Shown: positions 49,405 through 63,699, counted from the first letter of the stretch. The stretch is 64,000 nt of DNA from Cyanoderma ruficeps (GCA_008694505.1 VZDJ01000034.1:6189210-6253209); one strand, 5' to 3'. A program made the numbers and translations. The notes: generated by a model from the letters alone, not told the origin.

Positions 49405-49440
49405 CGCTGATTCTGCTGATGACATGCCACAGAATCAGCG
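49405..49440. repeat. Perfect 11-bp inverted repeat, 14-base loop
   Basis: CGCTGATTCTG (49405-49415) and CAGAATCAGCG (49430-49440) are exact reverse complements. A TAATTAGA homeobox-type site follows at about 49454. Confidence 0.85.
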
Positions 49441-49714
49441 GCGCCTTGGGAGTAATTAGACAGCATGTGGGGCTTAAACCCTTGTGGAAATGTGTCTGTC
49501 ATTTAACTGTTGTGCCTCAGATGTCCTGCACTGCTCAGTTACCCATCCGGTAACTCATGTGGCTTGTTAATTTTGTGTGCTCTGAATCTCTTAAGTTCTG
49601 GCAAGACAAAGAAAGGCGATGGAAATGCACTCTACATGGGAAGCTCTGTTTTCAGGGTGCTGGGTTTTGGGGGTAGAGAAGGGGAAAACTGCTAGGTTAC
49701 AGACTTCTTGTGTC

Positions 49715-49830
49715 ATCTTGAATGAAGAACTGTTTTCTTAGTTGCTTGTTCTCTTCATCTGTAAAATGACTACAGTAATGCCTTTCCAGAGTGGGATTGT
49801 GGGAACTGATGAAAGCATATGAGGAGCTCA
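49715..49830 (+). mobile_element. MIR-like SINE relic
   Basis: It has the MIR core order: TTGCTTGTTCTCTTCATCTG, TAAAATGACTACAGTAATG, then GGGATTGTGGGAACTGATGA. It is highly diverged. Confidence 0.45.
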
Positions 49831-51249
49831 GAAATAATAGTGATGGAAGAACAGAGGTGCATTAGAGCAAGTTAATGTACAATTGTTGAGTTATGTTGGG
49901 AAAATGTCCACTCAGAAGGTTTTCTGCAGTGCATCAGTGTTCTAGAAAATTTTTCCAGTGTCACGATGCCAGCCTATGGTGATTTCTGAAGAGATGAAAA
50001 AATTATTTAATTCTACGTGCCCTTCCCAATCAGAGCTCAAAGGTACTTGATCCCCTGGAAACAAATGCTGTCAGCCTCAGAATCTCCAGTAGAAAACCGA
50101 CTTAATTTTCTTCCTCTTTCTGTAGTCTGCATTCTTGGAAGTTGAACCCGCCTTTTCCCCTTTGTCAAAGAAACCCAAGTGGATCACCTTCAGGACCTGA
50201 GGGAAGGGGACACAGCCCACTGCTGGAGGGCTTAAAAAAAGCAAATTCTTCAGCAGATTTCAATTTAACCCTCTTTTATTACTCTTCTTTTTTTTTATAA
50301 TTTAAGTCCATTTCATGAGGCAGTTTGCATGTCCTTGAATGGAATCTCGTTACCATGAAAGCTTTTTTAGCATTGATTTCATAACAGTCTTAATTTAATA
50401 GTGCCGTCATTACTGAGAAGCTCTGAGAGTGAGGCCCCAGCTTTCCAGGTCACTGACCTTTTAATTACAAACCTTGTTCTGATGGCCAGGTTATCGACTG
50501 GACAGCTCCCAGCTCCTGCCCCCAGCATGAAGATGAAAATAACTGCCTTTCCTCCTCCACTTCCAGAAAAGGGAGGAAAAGAAAAGTAACCTCTTGTGTT
50601 TCCAAAATTAATTTTCTCCTTCAGCTTTACTTTGTAATTAATTCTTTAACATGTCTCAGTGAAGCTCAAACAGTTTTTGCAAAGGCTTTTCTTGAGAAGA
50701 AAATACAATGCAAGCCAATAGAGTCCAGTGCCAACTCAGCTGTAAAAACAGACTTAGTAACCTATGGTGTCAAAATACATATTCAGGCCAAATTGTTCTG
50801 GCTCTCCAAATCTTATGCTTTTCTAGAAAGTACCATGTTTGATACACAAATGTGAGATTGGACTGTCAGGATATGGATTTGAGAGATGGTGAAGAAAGGA
50901 GTAAGGGCCATAGTGGCTAGTGTGAGCTGTGCTAGATTTGTGCTGAAGAAGTGTTGGTAGTACAGAGGTGTTTTAGCTCTATCTGAGCAGTGCTTACACG
51001 TGGAGCCAGGGCCTTTCCCACTTCTCACCCCAACAGTGAGGAGCCTGAAGTTGGGTCAGCTGACCCAGCTGACCAAGGGAGCAAATCAACACACACCAAG
51101 AGAAAGTTCACTAACATAGGTAGAAGCAGGGAGGTGCTTTCTGATTATTTAAAAAGTTTGCAGCAGGTGTTCAAGTAGCATAAAGTAAGTCTAGCATCTT
51201 GTGTAGACTTAGCAAAATGACTGTAGAGGTTGAATGGAAGTCAGCACAT

Positions 51250-51490
51250 TCTGCATTTTCATGGTGCTTTTCATTTCAGGATTTTGGAGCACATTGTACC
51301 CATTGACTATGGAAACTGTGCAGCTAGTGCATGGAGCATGTTTGATGGTGTTTATAGGTTTCTCTATCATTATCACAATCATGCTGTGATCTAGATCTCA
51401 CTGTGCTTCCCCCTAAAAAGCATCCACCTCTGAGGTAGAGGACAGCAGCTGTTCAACATCACTTTGTGATTTTTAGGAGAGGAAATGAAG
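51250..51490 (+). mobile_element. Ancient amniote SINE/LINE relic
   Basis: GCATTTTCATGGTGCTTTTC, ATTTCAGGATTTTGGAGCAC, and later CATTATCACAATCATGC follow the order of an old amniote repeat of the type 'catagcgctttacatttcaggatctcaaagcactt'. Strongly decayed. Confidence 0.35.
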
Positions 51491-53094
51491 AATACTTTAT
51501 CTAAGTGATCTTGCAGAGGGAGCTTTAGGGATAGAGAATGTAATTACTGAGTAAAAAATTTACTAAGATTCTTGAAAAGCACTGTGGGATATTTAATTAC
51601 TAAAGATTGTTGGGCCTCTGTTTATGACTCTGCAAGGCAACTAATGTGCCTTACAATATTTTGCTAGGTTAAAGAAAATATGTCCTACACCTGTCATGTA
51701 ACCAGTTTGTTCTTTAGGTGCCTCCCATCCAAGCTTTGGCTCTACAGAATCCTGCATAAATGGGGAAATGTGATTGTCTCCCAAAGAGCTTATTAGGGAA
51801 CTTAAGAATGAAGAGTGAGAGAATGAAAGCTGTCATTGCTAACAAACTCACACCAGTTCCTATCTAAATCACATCCATTTGTGGCACTCTGCTGTGTTTG
51901 CCCAGTGCTGATAATGTTCAACATACAGATTTCTACTCCTGGAGTATCACAGATGTGCTCGTGATCCAGAAATTAGTTTCACCTTTCTATGTTTTGTATT
52001 AGTTGCCTTCTTTTTTTTCTTCCTGAAAGTGATTGAGAGTCTCTATCCATCTGCTGAGAAGATGTCTCCCTGTCCTGCCACTCTTTCGTATGCAGATCTG
52101 TCACCTGCTGTTCAGTACCAGCCTATTCATCATTCTAACTCTTTTCCTCCATCAATTTTACCACTATTTGTGATGTCTGAACTTGTCATGAACTTTACGG
52201 ATTTTCTTGGCTTCTTTGGTGGCAAGGAATGTACAGTAGTGCTAACAAAATGTGGTAAACTGCTCACCCTTAGGACATCCTGGGAATCAGGTATGGTGCT
52301 TCTTTGGAGTTGTAAGAGTTTGGGGAAAAATATAGTCGAAGAAGCCCTTCACTATCATTCCTCAAGATTTGCAAGGAGGTTTGGAAAAACAAGTCTGTTT
52401 AGTGTCTAAACACATGGAGAAATCAGTTTATTGCTTGTCTCTGACTGTTGTCCCAGTCACTGGTCATTTATGAGAGGGCAGAACACCACCTGACATCAGG
52501 GTAGACATAACTGCCCGCGTGATGCAGTGTACAAAGGAAGCAAATCCTTCCCAGGCTTGAAAATTATTGATAAATTGGAACAGACCGGTTTTATGCTTAG
52601 GAAGTTGCGCATGCTACAAAATGCTGTTTGTAAGCTTAATTTTAAGAAATAATTGGAATGTCATGGGTTTAATGATGTCTCTCCACTTGGCTATCTGACA
52701 GTAACTATGTAGTGTAAAAGAGCCGTTAAAAATGGCTTTGCAAAATTAACTCCTATTGCTCATCGAGTGTATTTTGAGTCATATCTGCCTTGTTTACTGA
52801 CAAACTAATGTTTCCATTCCTGGTAGTACTGGAAAAACAATGTGATTACAGTAGGGTGAATTGAAGTCTATTCTAGAAGATAATGCTAAAATAGTCAGTT
52901 ATATTCCAAGGCCAGAAATTGCTAGCTTTAGTGATGGGCAAAAAAGACCCAGCCCCTGAGTCTGACTTGTAAAATTATTATTTATTTATCATGTTTTTGA
53001 GTGAAAGCAAATGCCAAGTCCAAGAGAAAGTCACTTCTGTAGTTACCATCTAAGAACAGGCATGGGAGATCTGAGATGTGACTGCTTCCTTGGC

Positions 53095-53195
53095 TTTAGG
53101 TAAATTTCTTGTTTGCAGCTTGCCCATCTGTAAAATGGGGTTAATTACCACTTTTGCCTTATTGACTCAGTAAGATTTATGTTAGCTATGTTCAT
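53095..53195 (+). mobile_element. MIR-like SINE relic
   Basis: GCCCATCTGTAAAATGGGGT followed by TAATTACCACTTTTGCCTTA matches the central MIR block (cctcatctgtaaaatggggataataatagtacc). Confidence 0.55.
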
Positions 53196-54799
53196 AAACT
53201 GCTCTGATATGCTTGTTTCAGAGTTCTTGGTGCTGCTGTGTGTGATTTTTGAAGGTACTACAATAAAAGCCACACTTTCAGAGAGATTAAGAGTTTACTT
53301 CCATCAGCTGTGTATGGGAGGGGAAAGCTGCAAACTTTAGAATGTCAGAATGTCAAGGCTCAGGGAGATTGCGTGCAATCCTAATCCAGCCCTGCAGCTT
53401 TGACCTTTGAAGAAAGATTCACCTTGAGATGGTTGAAGAAATCTATGTGCGTTTGTATAAAAATATTTCTGTGACAGAAGGAATTTGTTTTTCATGGTCA
53501 TCCAGCCCAGGGTTTCCCCACAGTCTTCCCACAGCAAGTAAACGAATTCAGCTTCTGACCTGCTCTGAGAATGAACCTGGTATTCTAAGTCTAAAGAGAC
53601 AGCCTTCCCTCTTGAGGGTAAAACAAGGAGTGTAGTTAGGGTAATCCATGCTGAAATCCATTTCAGACCTAATGATACTTTCCTGCTAGGAAATATAAAA
53701 TAAGCTTCTGTACGAGATAATTCTCTCGGATCTCTTAGACAACATTTGTGTTCTGTTTAAAATTATGTCTTGGCTCCCCGTGAACATGAAATCCTACAGT
53801 TTGCTTTTCTGCTGCACACTATTCCCTCTTAATTTTAGTCTGGAGTGCAATCATTCTTTCCTTAACTAAGAGGTTAATTTAGTTTTTGGTTCATTCCTTG
53901 CTGTTCGTTCTCCTGGAGACTAGTCCAGGTGACTCCACTTTCCCAGGAACAGAGCAGAGAATTCATTCTCATGAAACCTGAGGCTCTCTGAAGTAAAAGC
54001 TGTTGACTTTGTCATACCGTGCAAATGTGCATTGCTTTTAGCAAGACAATAAAGGGTAAATGGGGTGATCTCTGCTCCTGTGGAGAGGTCAGGTGGTTAC
54101 ATTACACAATCTTCTAGAGCATCTTGCAGCAAATACATGGGTTATATTAAAAGTTGCAATCATATCATTTTTTAAAAGTAAATTGCTGACCTTATGCAGT
54201 GGAATCAGCTTTATTGAATTTCGCCAAAAATGCGTTTATAATCCCCCCACCCCTGCATACACATGATATTCATGTCCTTGCTGCCCATGTGGAAATGTCC
54301 CTTTTTACGGTGATAAAATTAAATTTGTCTTTGTCTCTGCCTTGTCTCACCTTTTAAGATTCCATCCTTTAGAGACACCAGTGGATATCCATACCAGAGA
54401 ATGAAGATGGGCAATATCCCTGCATGGCTGGCTGGCTGATTGTGAGTCAACCACCACGGAACAAATAAATAAGCCTTTCACATTTAGAGGGCAAATAAAG
54501 CTGAGGACAGGTGTAATATGGGTATTTTTCTAGGAGTGGCCTTATCTTAGGTAAGAATTTATTTTGACTTGGAAGTTGCTACACTTTGCTTCTGGATTTT
54601 TTCTAATTGCTATGCAGTATGAAATGTGAAATCCACTAACAGTTGTTGTGTTACTCGTAGTACTGTGTTACGTGCCCTCCTTCAATAACCATAACCATAA
54701 AACTCTCTGGGCTTTGGCCACCTACAGCCTCTTTCCTGAATTCAGTTGAGAAAAAGGTATTTTGCAGCATGCTCAAGAATTTAACACACCTATATCCCA

Positions 54800-54880
54800 T
54801 ATTTCTTTGCCACTTTGCATCTTCAAAGTACTCTACAATTACTAGCCGACTAAGCTTGTGACACCCTTTATGAAATGGCA
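54800..54880 (+). mobile_element. Possible ancient amniote repeat relic
   Basis: CATCTTCAAAGTACTCTACA then ACTAAGCTTGTGACACCC recalls an old amniote repeat (ctcaaagcactttacaaac ... cttacaacaccc). Weak support. Confidence 0.3.
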
Positions 54881-56740
54881 AGATTTTAAGATTAATTTAA
54901 AGCACTTTGGATTACAGTTTTTCTTCTTCATTAGACCTTTATATTCTCAAAACAGTTTGCAAACTCCACATTTTAGTGGGAAACAGAGGAATTTTAGGTG
55001 GGGACACTGCAGCAGATGTATTAACAGTTAGATCTGAGATAGTTCTGATTGCTAGCTATAGATCTATAAATACAACCATACTGTGCCATACTGTCAGTGT
55101 GATGCACTGATATATAGAATTTTCAGTAAAATTACTTAAAGCATTTTCATGTTTATCCACCATTCAGCCCCAGCTGCTTTGAGGGTTGTTGGAAGATGTT
55201 AAGCTGGTTTTATTCAATAAAATCAGCACAAACCATATAAGCAAATGAGGGGGCAGATTGGCCTCTGCAGTGTTAGCCTGGATCCCTTCTTACAGCATCC
55301 CCCAGCCTGTGTTTTTTATGTCGTGTTTAAAAGACTGTTGCTCAGAGGTACAGGGAAGAATATCAGAATATCATTACTCCTGCTCTTCAAGTAACCAGGA
55401 GAATGCAGCTGTTAAACTCAGGATATAAAATACATGTTTAAAAGATGACTCTGTATGTGTTTAAAAAAGAGAGCGAGAGAGGATTCAAGGGAACCAAAAA
55501 ATAGCAGGTTCCATTACTGTAATTAAATGGCAGCATTTAACCTATCAGGCCGTTGCGTGTATGTGAGAGACGAGCAGGGAGCTGCATTTGAAATGATCAC
55601 TGTCTTCCTTGGGGGATAGAGTAGTTAAATAATTTGTTTGCGAGGTGTGAGTTTAGTGTCGGGTAAAGCGAGTGCCTGTGCATGTGTCTCGTAAAGCTGG
55701 GATTGCTGAGAATGGTCTTGAGCAGCGTGTGCACTGTCAGTAGGAGCACAAGCTGCTCCTGGCCATTTGTTCTGTTCTCTGCAGAGTCAGGCCTCACCTG
55801 GTCCCACATATTTCATCATAAAAGGACAGCTTTTTACATGCCAGGTCACCTGGGACAGCAGTACAAGAAAAGAAAACGGGGAGGAAATAGAGGAAGAAAA
55901 GAAACGGAGTCAGTTTTGTGAGCTTTATCTCCTGTGGTGACTGTAAGGGGTAAAGTTGTGTGTGGTCACTGCACTTGGCACTCAGGAGTCTGGGGGCTGT
56001 GGCATCCCTGGGGGCCAGGAATGAAGCTGCTACTCAGGGATCTGCCCCTTAAACAGCACAGCAGACAGTCCCCTGCTTCTCCTGCAGTGTTGTACCTGTG
56101 CCTGGCACGATTCCCGTGCTTTGAGACTGTAACACCACATGGAGAGAGAGGGATCTGCTCAGGGCAGCCCTGGCCCTTCATCATTGACCTGGGGTCTGAA
56201 CAGCTCTTGGGGCAGACCTGTCGGTGATGGGGGTCCACTTTTGGGCATCCCAGAGAGGAGACACAGTCTTATGCAGTGCTCAGAAGGGAGGATATTCCCA
56301 TTTTTATTCACTCCCTTTTTATTTGTACGGTGATTCCTTTGTATAGGGAATATTTCCTAGCGCAGGAATTCAAAAGCTATCCCCATACTTTGAACTGCTT
56401 CAGCTGCCTCCCCTGATCTGACTTGTGTTATATTGCAGGAACATGGCCATAAGTATTTTTTAATGTTCACTCCAGTTTCTGTGTGAATTCTGTATAGCCA
56501 CTCCCATTTTAACTCCTGGGCTGGAATTTTTGTGAGGCTTTAGAGGACAACAGATAGTGTTAAAAATATAGATATTTCTTTATTTCCTTATTGAATATTC
56601 AACCCTAGTGACTGGATTTTGAGGGCAGCACTTGGTTAAAAGGAGACCAGAGAGATGTCGTGTATTTTAGCACCCAGCAATGCATGAGTTTGAGTCCATG
56701 ATGAGAGCTAAAAATCTGAAACTATTTCCATAGATGATCT

Positions 56741-56754
56741 AAAAAAAAAAAAAA
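56741..56754. repeat. A14 homopolymer
   Basis: Fourteen A in a row within unique intron sequence. No retrocopy is visible upstream of it, so it is a simple mononucleotide run. Confidence 0.9.
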
Positions 56755-56924
56755 GGTATAAATACGTTATTTGAATAAATTATTTGTTGCAAATGCCTTA
56801 CCTAACTCAAGTGCACATAAGGCATGTATAAATTCTCAAACCTGTCAGTCTTTGCACATGATGATTGTGCCCATCTGAAATGTTTTAGAAAAGATACTGC
56901 GTGATATTATTTCTCTTTCTCAAA

Positions 56925-57010
56925 CTTAGAAACTGAGGCAGATGGAGGTTAAATGGCCTACAAGGTCAGTAGCAAGGCTGGGAATAAAACACAAATGTGT
57001 AGAGGCTTTT
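56925..57010 (-). mobile_element. MIR-like SINE relic, antisense
   Basis: AGAAACTGAGGCAGATGGAG, GTTAAATGGCCTACAAGGTC, AGTAGCAAGGCTGGGAATAA is the reverse complement of the MIR core region in correct order. Confidence 0.65.
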
Positions 57011-59349
57011 TATTACACTAATAAGGAAACTCTGGAGGTGTGTTTGGCATGGTAATCGGAACCCCAGAGAACTAGAAGCAGTTAGTATGTTCTGTGCATG
57101 TCCCGAGGGAGCAATGATGAAACTCCTTTTCTACCTTACCACTCCAGTTCTCTGTGTGTGGTCACCATAGTTTTTACACCACTTAACCTCATTATTTTTA
57201 GTATTGTTAGCATTCGTCGTCCTTTGGGCGTTTAATCCAGGCTCTTTAATTTTCTCCAGAGCCCTGAAGAGGCTCTGTGGAAGCCACAAGGGGAGAAAAA
57301 AAGCAATAAACAAACCAAAAGATGAAAAATTATCTTTTGAAACTTCTATTTTGTTGACTTGTCCCCTAATGTTTTTTTGTCTTTGTTGTTCTTTCATCAT
57401 GAAGGACCCTGCTTAAATGTCTAATCTTGGTTTCTTAAAAGTTAATTTACTATTGTTTCTTTCTTCCCCACCCAAGATTAACATCCTGTGTGATGACATA
57501 GATGGTTGTTGTCTAAATGGATGTGATGTAACCAACGAAATTGTGTAGGGTGGGTGGAGAAATATTTATATACTTGTGTTAAAAATTACAAAGTAGGTTT
57601 GTCTTTTAAACAGAAGGCATTTCAACACTGTTACTGGCAGCATCAGCCTTTAATTTTACAGGTGGCTACCTTTCTAGTTACATTCAGTAAACAATATTTT
57701 AATGGCATGTAAAAAAATTCTCAAAAACAGAATAACGAGGAATGAGGGTGATTTTTAATCTGCTATGAATTCTTGCTGACATGTCTTTTTATAATAGTGT
57801 AGTAACATCTCTGTCTTTCTGAGAGAAGTGCAAACCAGATTTACCTGAAACATTTGTACCATAATAATCAAATATCTAGCATTTAGATCTAATTTTCTTA
57901 ATTCAACTTCTTAGTGAGATGTTACCTGACTCACAGGTGTCTAACACTGATTCCAATTTATAGAAATTGGGTTAGGGGAGCCAAGATGATCTATAAGGTT
58001 GTAAGAAAATACCTGTCAGAAAAAGGCATGTGTTCATGGCTCCTCACCCAGTGTTGGTTTCTTTACATTTCCATGTTTTTTTATACACACTTCCATGTAT
58101 TTTTACATTTTCTTAAAACGGGCAGCTGTAACTATGAGTTCTCCATGCTCCCCATAGCAACTTCCTGCCAGAGGGAGTGTCCAGTATGCCCCGTCACACT
58201 GTGTGTTCAGTGCTTCATTGTGTGTTCTTCAAACACTCAAACTTCAGTTATAGACACTTTATATGATTTTTCCTGTGATAAGTCTGTACAAATGGGTTTG
58301 TTTTGTTCCTTTCTAAAGTTCAAAGTAAAAGAGGAAATAAATAGCATTGAGGCAAGTTGGTCTTCACATTGCAGTTCATCTCCATCTACAGAGGCTGCTC
58401 TGACTGGTTTTGTCTAAGGTAGAAAATAGCCAGGTGCTCTTGTTTCTGTGTTTGGGGCAACCAGTAATTCCAGAGTACTGCAAGGAAATGGAAATGGTGC
58501 ATCAGGGCAGATGTCCCCATTCTTGTATATAAAACTAAGTCATCCTTCAGATATTCTGAAAAATCTGGTTAAAGAATTTCATATAATGGCTTGAATTGTT
58601 GTTCTTTTACGTGATTCCTTTCTTTTGAATGCCGTGTTAGGCAGAAAGAGTTGCAGGTTCTAGAATTGCAAGGCAGCCCAGCCCAGTAATCCCAGCTCAG
58701 CTGTGACTGATCCGGAGTTCCACATGAGGACCGGGCTTGGAGGTCAGGCCTAGCACAGTCTGTGTTCACCCCCTACCACAGCAAGGCCTGGAAGGGGATT
58801 CTTCACTGCTGTAACAAAGAAGTTGAAGTTACAAATGTCTGGTTGACTGCAAATCCCCCCTGGCCAGCTCCTTCTGGATCAGTACTGGAATTCTTGCGAC
58901 ATGCTGGTTCAAGTTGTTGGGAATACAATTTAAAATTGGTGTTCCAAAGGTAGATCAAAACCAAACCTTCTGTATTGCCAGTGTTTTACCTTACTCAAAT
59001 TTAAGACCACCTCTGGCTTTCTCTTTAGAAGCTCCTAAAGATAATATCACAGATCAAAGAGTAGCCAAAGGCTAATAATTTTGTTACTATTGCTCAAGAA
59101 GCTGCTTAACAAAATACGTTTTGTTCACACAAAATAAATGGATCTGAGGCACAAATGTTTTCTGTCACTGCTGCTATTAAAATATGTGGTAAGCTTTATA
59201 AGCTATGGTAGTGCATGGATTTCTTAAGGGCCACGTACCAAACTGTCCTGCTTTTGGAAATGAACATGTAGAAGAAATTAATATTTTCACCCTTACAGAA
59301 TGTTTCATGTTGTAGTTTCCAATTTAATAGGAAATTGCATAGGCCTGAT

Positions 59350-59500
59350 GTGTACTCTGAGCAAGTTACTTCATTTCTGTGTGCAGGTTTTTTCTTTGCA
59401 GCTTGCCTTTCCTTCACACAGATTGTTGGATGCTTTGGGTCTGACTGCCTTCTATGGTCTGCACAGTGCCTGGCCCCATACCTGCCCAGTGAATGCCTTC
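59350..59500 (+). mobile_element. MIR-like SINE relic
   Basis: CTCTGAGCAAGTTACTTCAT near the left end and GCACAGTGCCTGGCCCCATA plus CAGTGAATGCC near the right end match the two conserved MIR blocks at about the expected spacing. Confidence 0.55.
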
Positions 59501-61589
59501 TGGGGTCTCTGAGGATTATTGTGGTATAAATAATGAGGATCAGGAACCCTCACTGTGAAACTTGTTTCTCTGCAGGAATGGCAGCAAGAATTTACAGGTC
59601 ACAGGTGGGATGTGCTTGGAAACTTACCCGTTTAGTGTACCTAATATTTGTTTTCTCTGACTGTCTGGTCTTATTTCTAGGGAGGTTGTCAGTTGTGGTA
59701 ACGAGTCATGACAGCACTATGGTTACTGCAGTAGTGTCCCTTCCATTAGCTGGATTTTTTGCTCTCTAAGGACTTCTTTTAAACAAATGTCACAGCCCTG
59801 GTTATGTACTGTTCCTGACAAACTACCTTAGAACTGGCGTCCTGGCATAGTCTTCAAAGCCGTCAAACCCCAAGTAGATATTAATTTGAAATAATTTCAA
59901 ATATGCAGAGGTTTTTGTTCTTATGTAGTGTTCTCAATCATGAACTGGCTGAACGTTTGTCCTGTGTTCCTGGGTGGCAGCTCTGGCTCCCAGGTTAGCC
60001 CCACACGTTGTGTCTCCAGCTGTAGCCACGCAGCAGACAAGTGGACATACTCCACCAGTGTCCACTCAAAGGAGGCTTTCCAGCAGGTACTGTGCTTATG
60101 CTCCTGTGATAATAGAAAGGAAAAGCTGGAGGCAAGAGACCTAAAAATAAAAACGTCACCATCACAGATGATGAGAAAATAAAATCTCCTTCCATTTTTA
60201 GGAGAGATTTTTATTTACGTTTTAGAAAAGTTGTTTGTTCTATCCTCTTTGCTGACCATGGTGTTCTGAGAGTGATTCTGTAATAGGCAGGTCTTCAGAA
60301 GAAGGTACCCAAATTTGAGTTTATTCTGTTTTTGCATACACTTGTTGTGTAGGAATGTAAATGGGCTTTGTAACAAAACTTCTGGTTCTGTAATTCAGGT
60401 TGGTGAGGACTTCTGGACCTGTCTTGCCTGATTTAGAGTCGTGTTGCTATCTCCTTTTTTTGTCTATGTTGAACTATTTGTGGAATAAAAATTATGCCTG
60501 TTGAATTATGCTGTCTGCTGCCTGAAGATTTGTTGTAGATTAATTCAAAAAAGAGGTGTCCAAATCCTGCTGAGGCTGTGATAGCACTCCATCTACTGGG
60601 ACTTTGGCATTGCAGAATCCTGAGCATGAGTCCTGTTTTTGTCCTGTGTGTTGTTCCTTGAATTCTCCTCATAGTGCCTTGACCCCTCGAATGTGTAACT
60701 TAGTATTGGGAGCTTTTACTAAAGGTATCTCTTTCTTTCTTTCATTCTTCTATGGAACAGAGATAACATACTTCATATAAGCAAGGAGCTTACTTTACAT
60801 TAGAAGAGGAAGACCTGACCTCTCTCGCTGCAAGTGAAACTGTATTTTCCCTGCCTTGAAACTACCAGTGAAATGCATTTTGGACTGACTTATAATGCTG
60901 TGATTTATGCTGTGGTATGCTTTGTGATATTACAGTGTCCTTTTGCCTCTGTGTTTGATTTTTTTTCCCCTCTGATAAATTTTACTGGATATTCACCCAA
61001 AATGCCTGTGGGAGAGTGAGGAATTCTCTCTGCTGTTTGCTGCCTCAGAGAAGGAATCCCATGGTTTTCTTCCCCTCCCATTAACCTCACCGCAGTTTCT
61101 TTTCTTTATCCTCCTTGTTTTGAAATAGTATTAACATTGGAAATATTTTTAAATAGCAAACTGGAAGAAGACATGTTTCTTATTCGTGTGTATACACGTG
61201 TTACACACAAATGTGAATGAGTGACCAGAAGCACCTTTTTCATTTTCTATTTTGAACTTCTCATATATATGAAACTGAGAAGAAAAGTTGTAGTACTTGT
61301 TCTGTTTCTTCCATTCCAAGACATGCTAAGCAAGTCACTTGCCCTTCTTTCTTCAGAGTGAAAATACTTTGATCCAGTTTTCTGAAGACAATACTCATTT
61401 CATAAGAATATTTAATCAGTAGAAAATAGAGAGGATTTAGTTTGTTTGTTTAGTATTTAACCAAGTGAATAAGGCAGATTAGGGGAAGGGGGGACACTGG
61501 ACCCATAAACAAGGTGATATATAATATTTTTTTTCGTTCTCCTTTTAAATAAATACCGATCAGCTTTATGTTCAGAGACAATAGGAGCC

Positions 61590-61840
61590 GTTGGCTTAAA
61601 TTTGCAGTTTACTGTATTTATGGCTGTAATATCAAGGTGCTGCCGTCGTAATTTCATGCCCCAATGAGAAGAGCAAGGTCGAAGCAAATGCTTCCATCGG
61701 CATCTGCTAACACACTAACTCATAAACAAGGCCCGGCTGGATCAGGTGGCACGGAATAATACAGGCTAATGAAATACAGCACAGCTTTCCATTACTGTTA
61801 GTTTTTACAGTGTCGTCATTACGTGTAATTTATGTTTAAA
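61590..61840. promoter_or_regulatory. Candidate conserved non-coding block
   Basis: Unique sequence with several TAAT-type sites, retained CpGs (GCTGCCGTCGTAATTTC) and a near-palindrome ATTAC-GT-GTAAT at 61818-61829. No repeat is recognised. The call is by texture only. Confidence 0.3.
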
Positions 61841-63699
61841 AAATTCAATTTTATACAAGGCTCTGGGAAATAGGGGTCTGCAGGTCACCCGACGACTTTT
61901 AACGGCTCTGAGAGTCCTTATTGCACTCTACTGTTCCAACAAAATGTTAATAATAAATAATAAAAAAAATCCTCTTTTACTTTTTCTCTGGTTTGCATAT
62001 CTTGCTCTGTCTTTTTAATTACAAGTGGCTAAGGAGAGTTTGGGGCTCTAGATGATGTCAGGAGCTATCCCCTTTGCTGGTGCTTCCCGAGGGGGGTTAC
62101 TATCTGCTTGCTTTTCTTTTGTCTGTCTATCAATCACCCGGGATCCTGTAAATGGAGTAAACACAGCTGAGGAGAGGGAGATACTTAACAACCTCTCTCC
62201 CAAACCCTCACCCTCTGACATTGCCCTCCTCTCCTCCATTACACTTCATTTTATTATAGACTCCAAAAAGCTTAGCTAGGAAGAGAAACTGCTGCTGTAT
62301 TTATTTATTTATACTTGTTATGCCAAAATACTTTTTATTTTAACCTTTTCGTTCCTGGCTGACTCACTGTGTAATTCCTTACATTGTTCTGTTAGTCTGA
62401 TTTTCCTTCCTTATTTTAGTGCTGTGCAGCTGAGGTTAGAGCACCCTTATCAGTTCTGATTGCTGCTTAGTCACCCTGATGGGTTAAAGTGTATCATGTT
62501 TCTGAAAGATTGCACTTGCATAATTAACAGTCTCGTAGATGAATAGAGCTGTAAGAATTCAAAGCCCTTTCAGCAACTTTTCAAATTACTTTTATTTCTG
62601 CATTTTTCAGCCTGATAGTTGAGACCAGTCCATGGCCCTTTGATGTGTGGGTTCCTTTACTAAAGTTTGAGCTGAAAGTGCAGTAGCAGGATGTTTACAT
62701 TGAAATGCAGTGTCTCACTGTAAATCCAGGGGAAAAAAACAGTGATGTTTCTGAAACCTTAGATTTTATTCTAATGTTGGGTTGTGCTCAACCTCATGAA
62801 TGACCATGTGTGAAAGAAAATGGATCAGGAGACTTTGCCTTTTTGACCTTTTTGAAATGCATTCAGCTAAGCACGGAGTAGGACGCGGCAGACAGATTTG
62901 TTAACAGTCACCCAGCACTGCACGTAACTGACTGAACAGGTGGAATCATTAGTTTGGATCAGATCCCAGAAGGATTTTATGATGATTCTTTTAAAATGTG
63001 GCCATGTTCTTTCTGAGCAGAGTTGACTCAGTGGCTTCCAGGAACAGAAGTGTAATGTCATTGCAGGGTGCCGACCAGCAGATCTTCCTTTTAGTCATGT
63101 GGTACCTGGCACTAACTTCAGGTGGTCACGTAATTTGTTGTAGCTAAACAAGTTGTCCTGTCCTACTTTGTTTTCTCCTTAATAGAAAGTGTGTGGGAAA
63201 AAACCCAACAGCTGCCCTGCTCTGCCCCACACCCTCTCCTGCCTTTTGTCCCCGCCGAAGGGTGGGTGGGGGGCTGCTTCAGGGTGGTCTCCTGGAGTGG
63301 TAAGAAAGCTGACTTTGGAAACCCACAAAGCAACTGAAGTTTTTCCACCACCTTTCCTTATTATGGCAGAATTCTTAATTTCACCTAAACAGAAATGTCT
63401 CCCCAAAACTTATACAGACTTCAGGTTGTGAAAATTTTGTGTGAATTACTGGACTGAGCAATATAAGGAGGAATATAATGAAAAAAAAATATTTTCAGTC
63501 CATAGGATGGGAAAAAGGCTGTCACTAATATGTTAGAGCCTGTGTCAGAAGAAGAAAAAGCAGTGGCTCATCTAGTTAAATTTGTGGGGGGGTTTTACAT
63601 TGCAATTATTGGTACTTTGTTTTAACAGGAAACAGGTAAAGCACACATCTGAGTTTTATTTTCTGTCTGCCAGAGGTTCAGTTCTGACCTGGGAGCACT

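Noticed and set aside
57914..58417. 167-codon + strand frame in intron 3
   Set aside because: No homology recognised, ordinary intronic base composition and no flanking splice or promoter signals that make sense.
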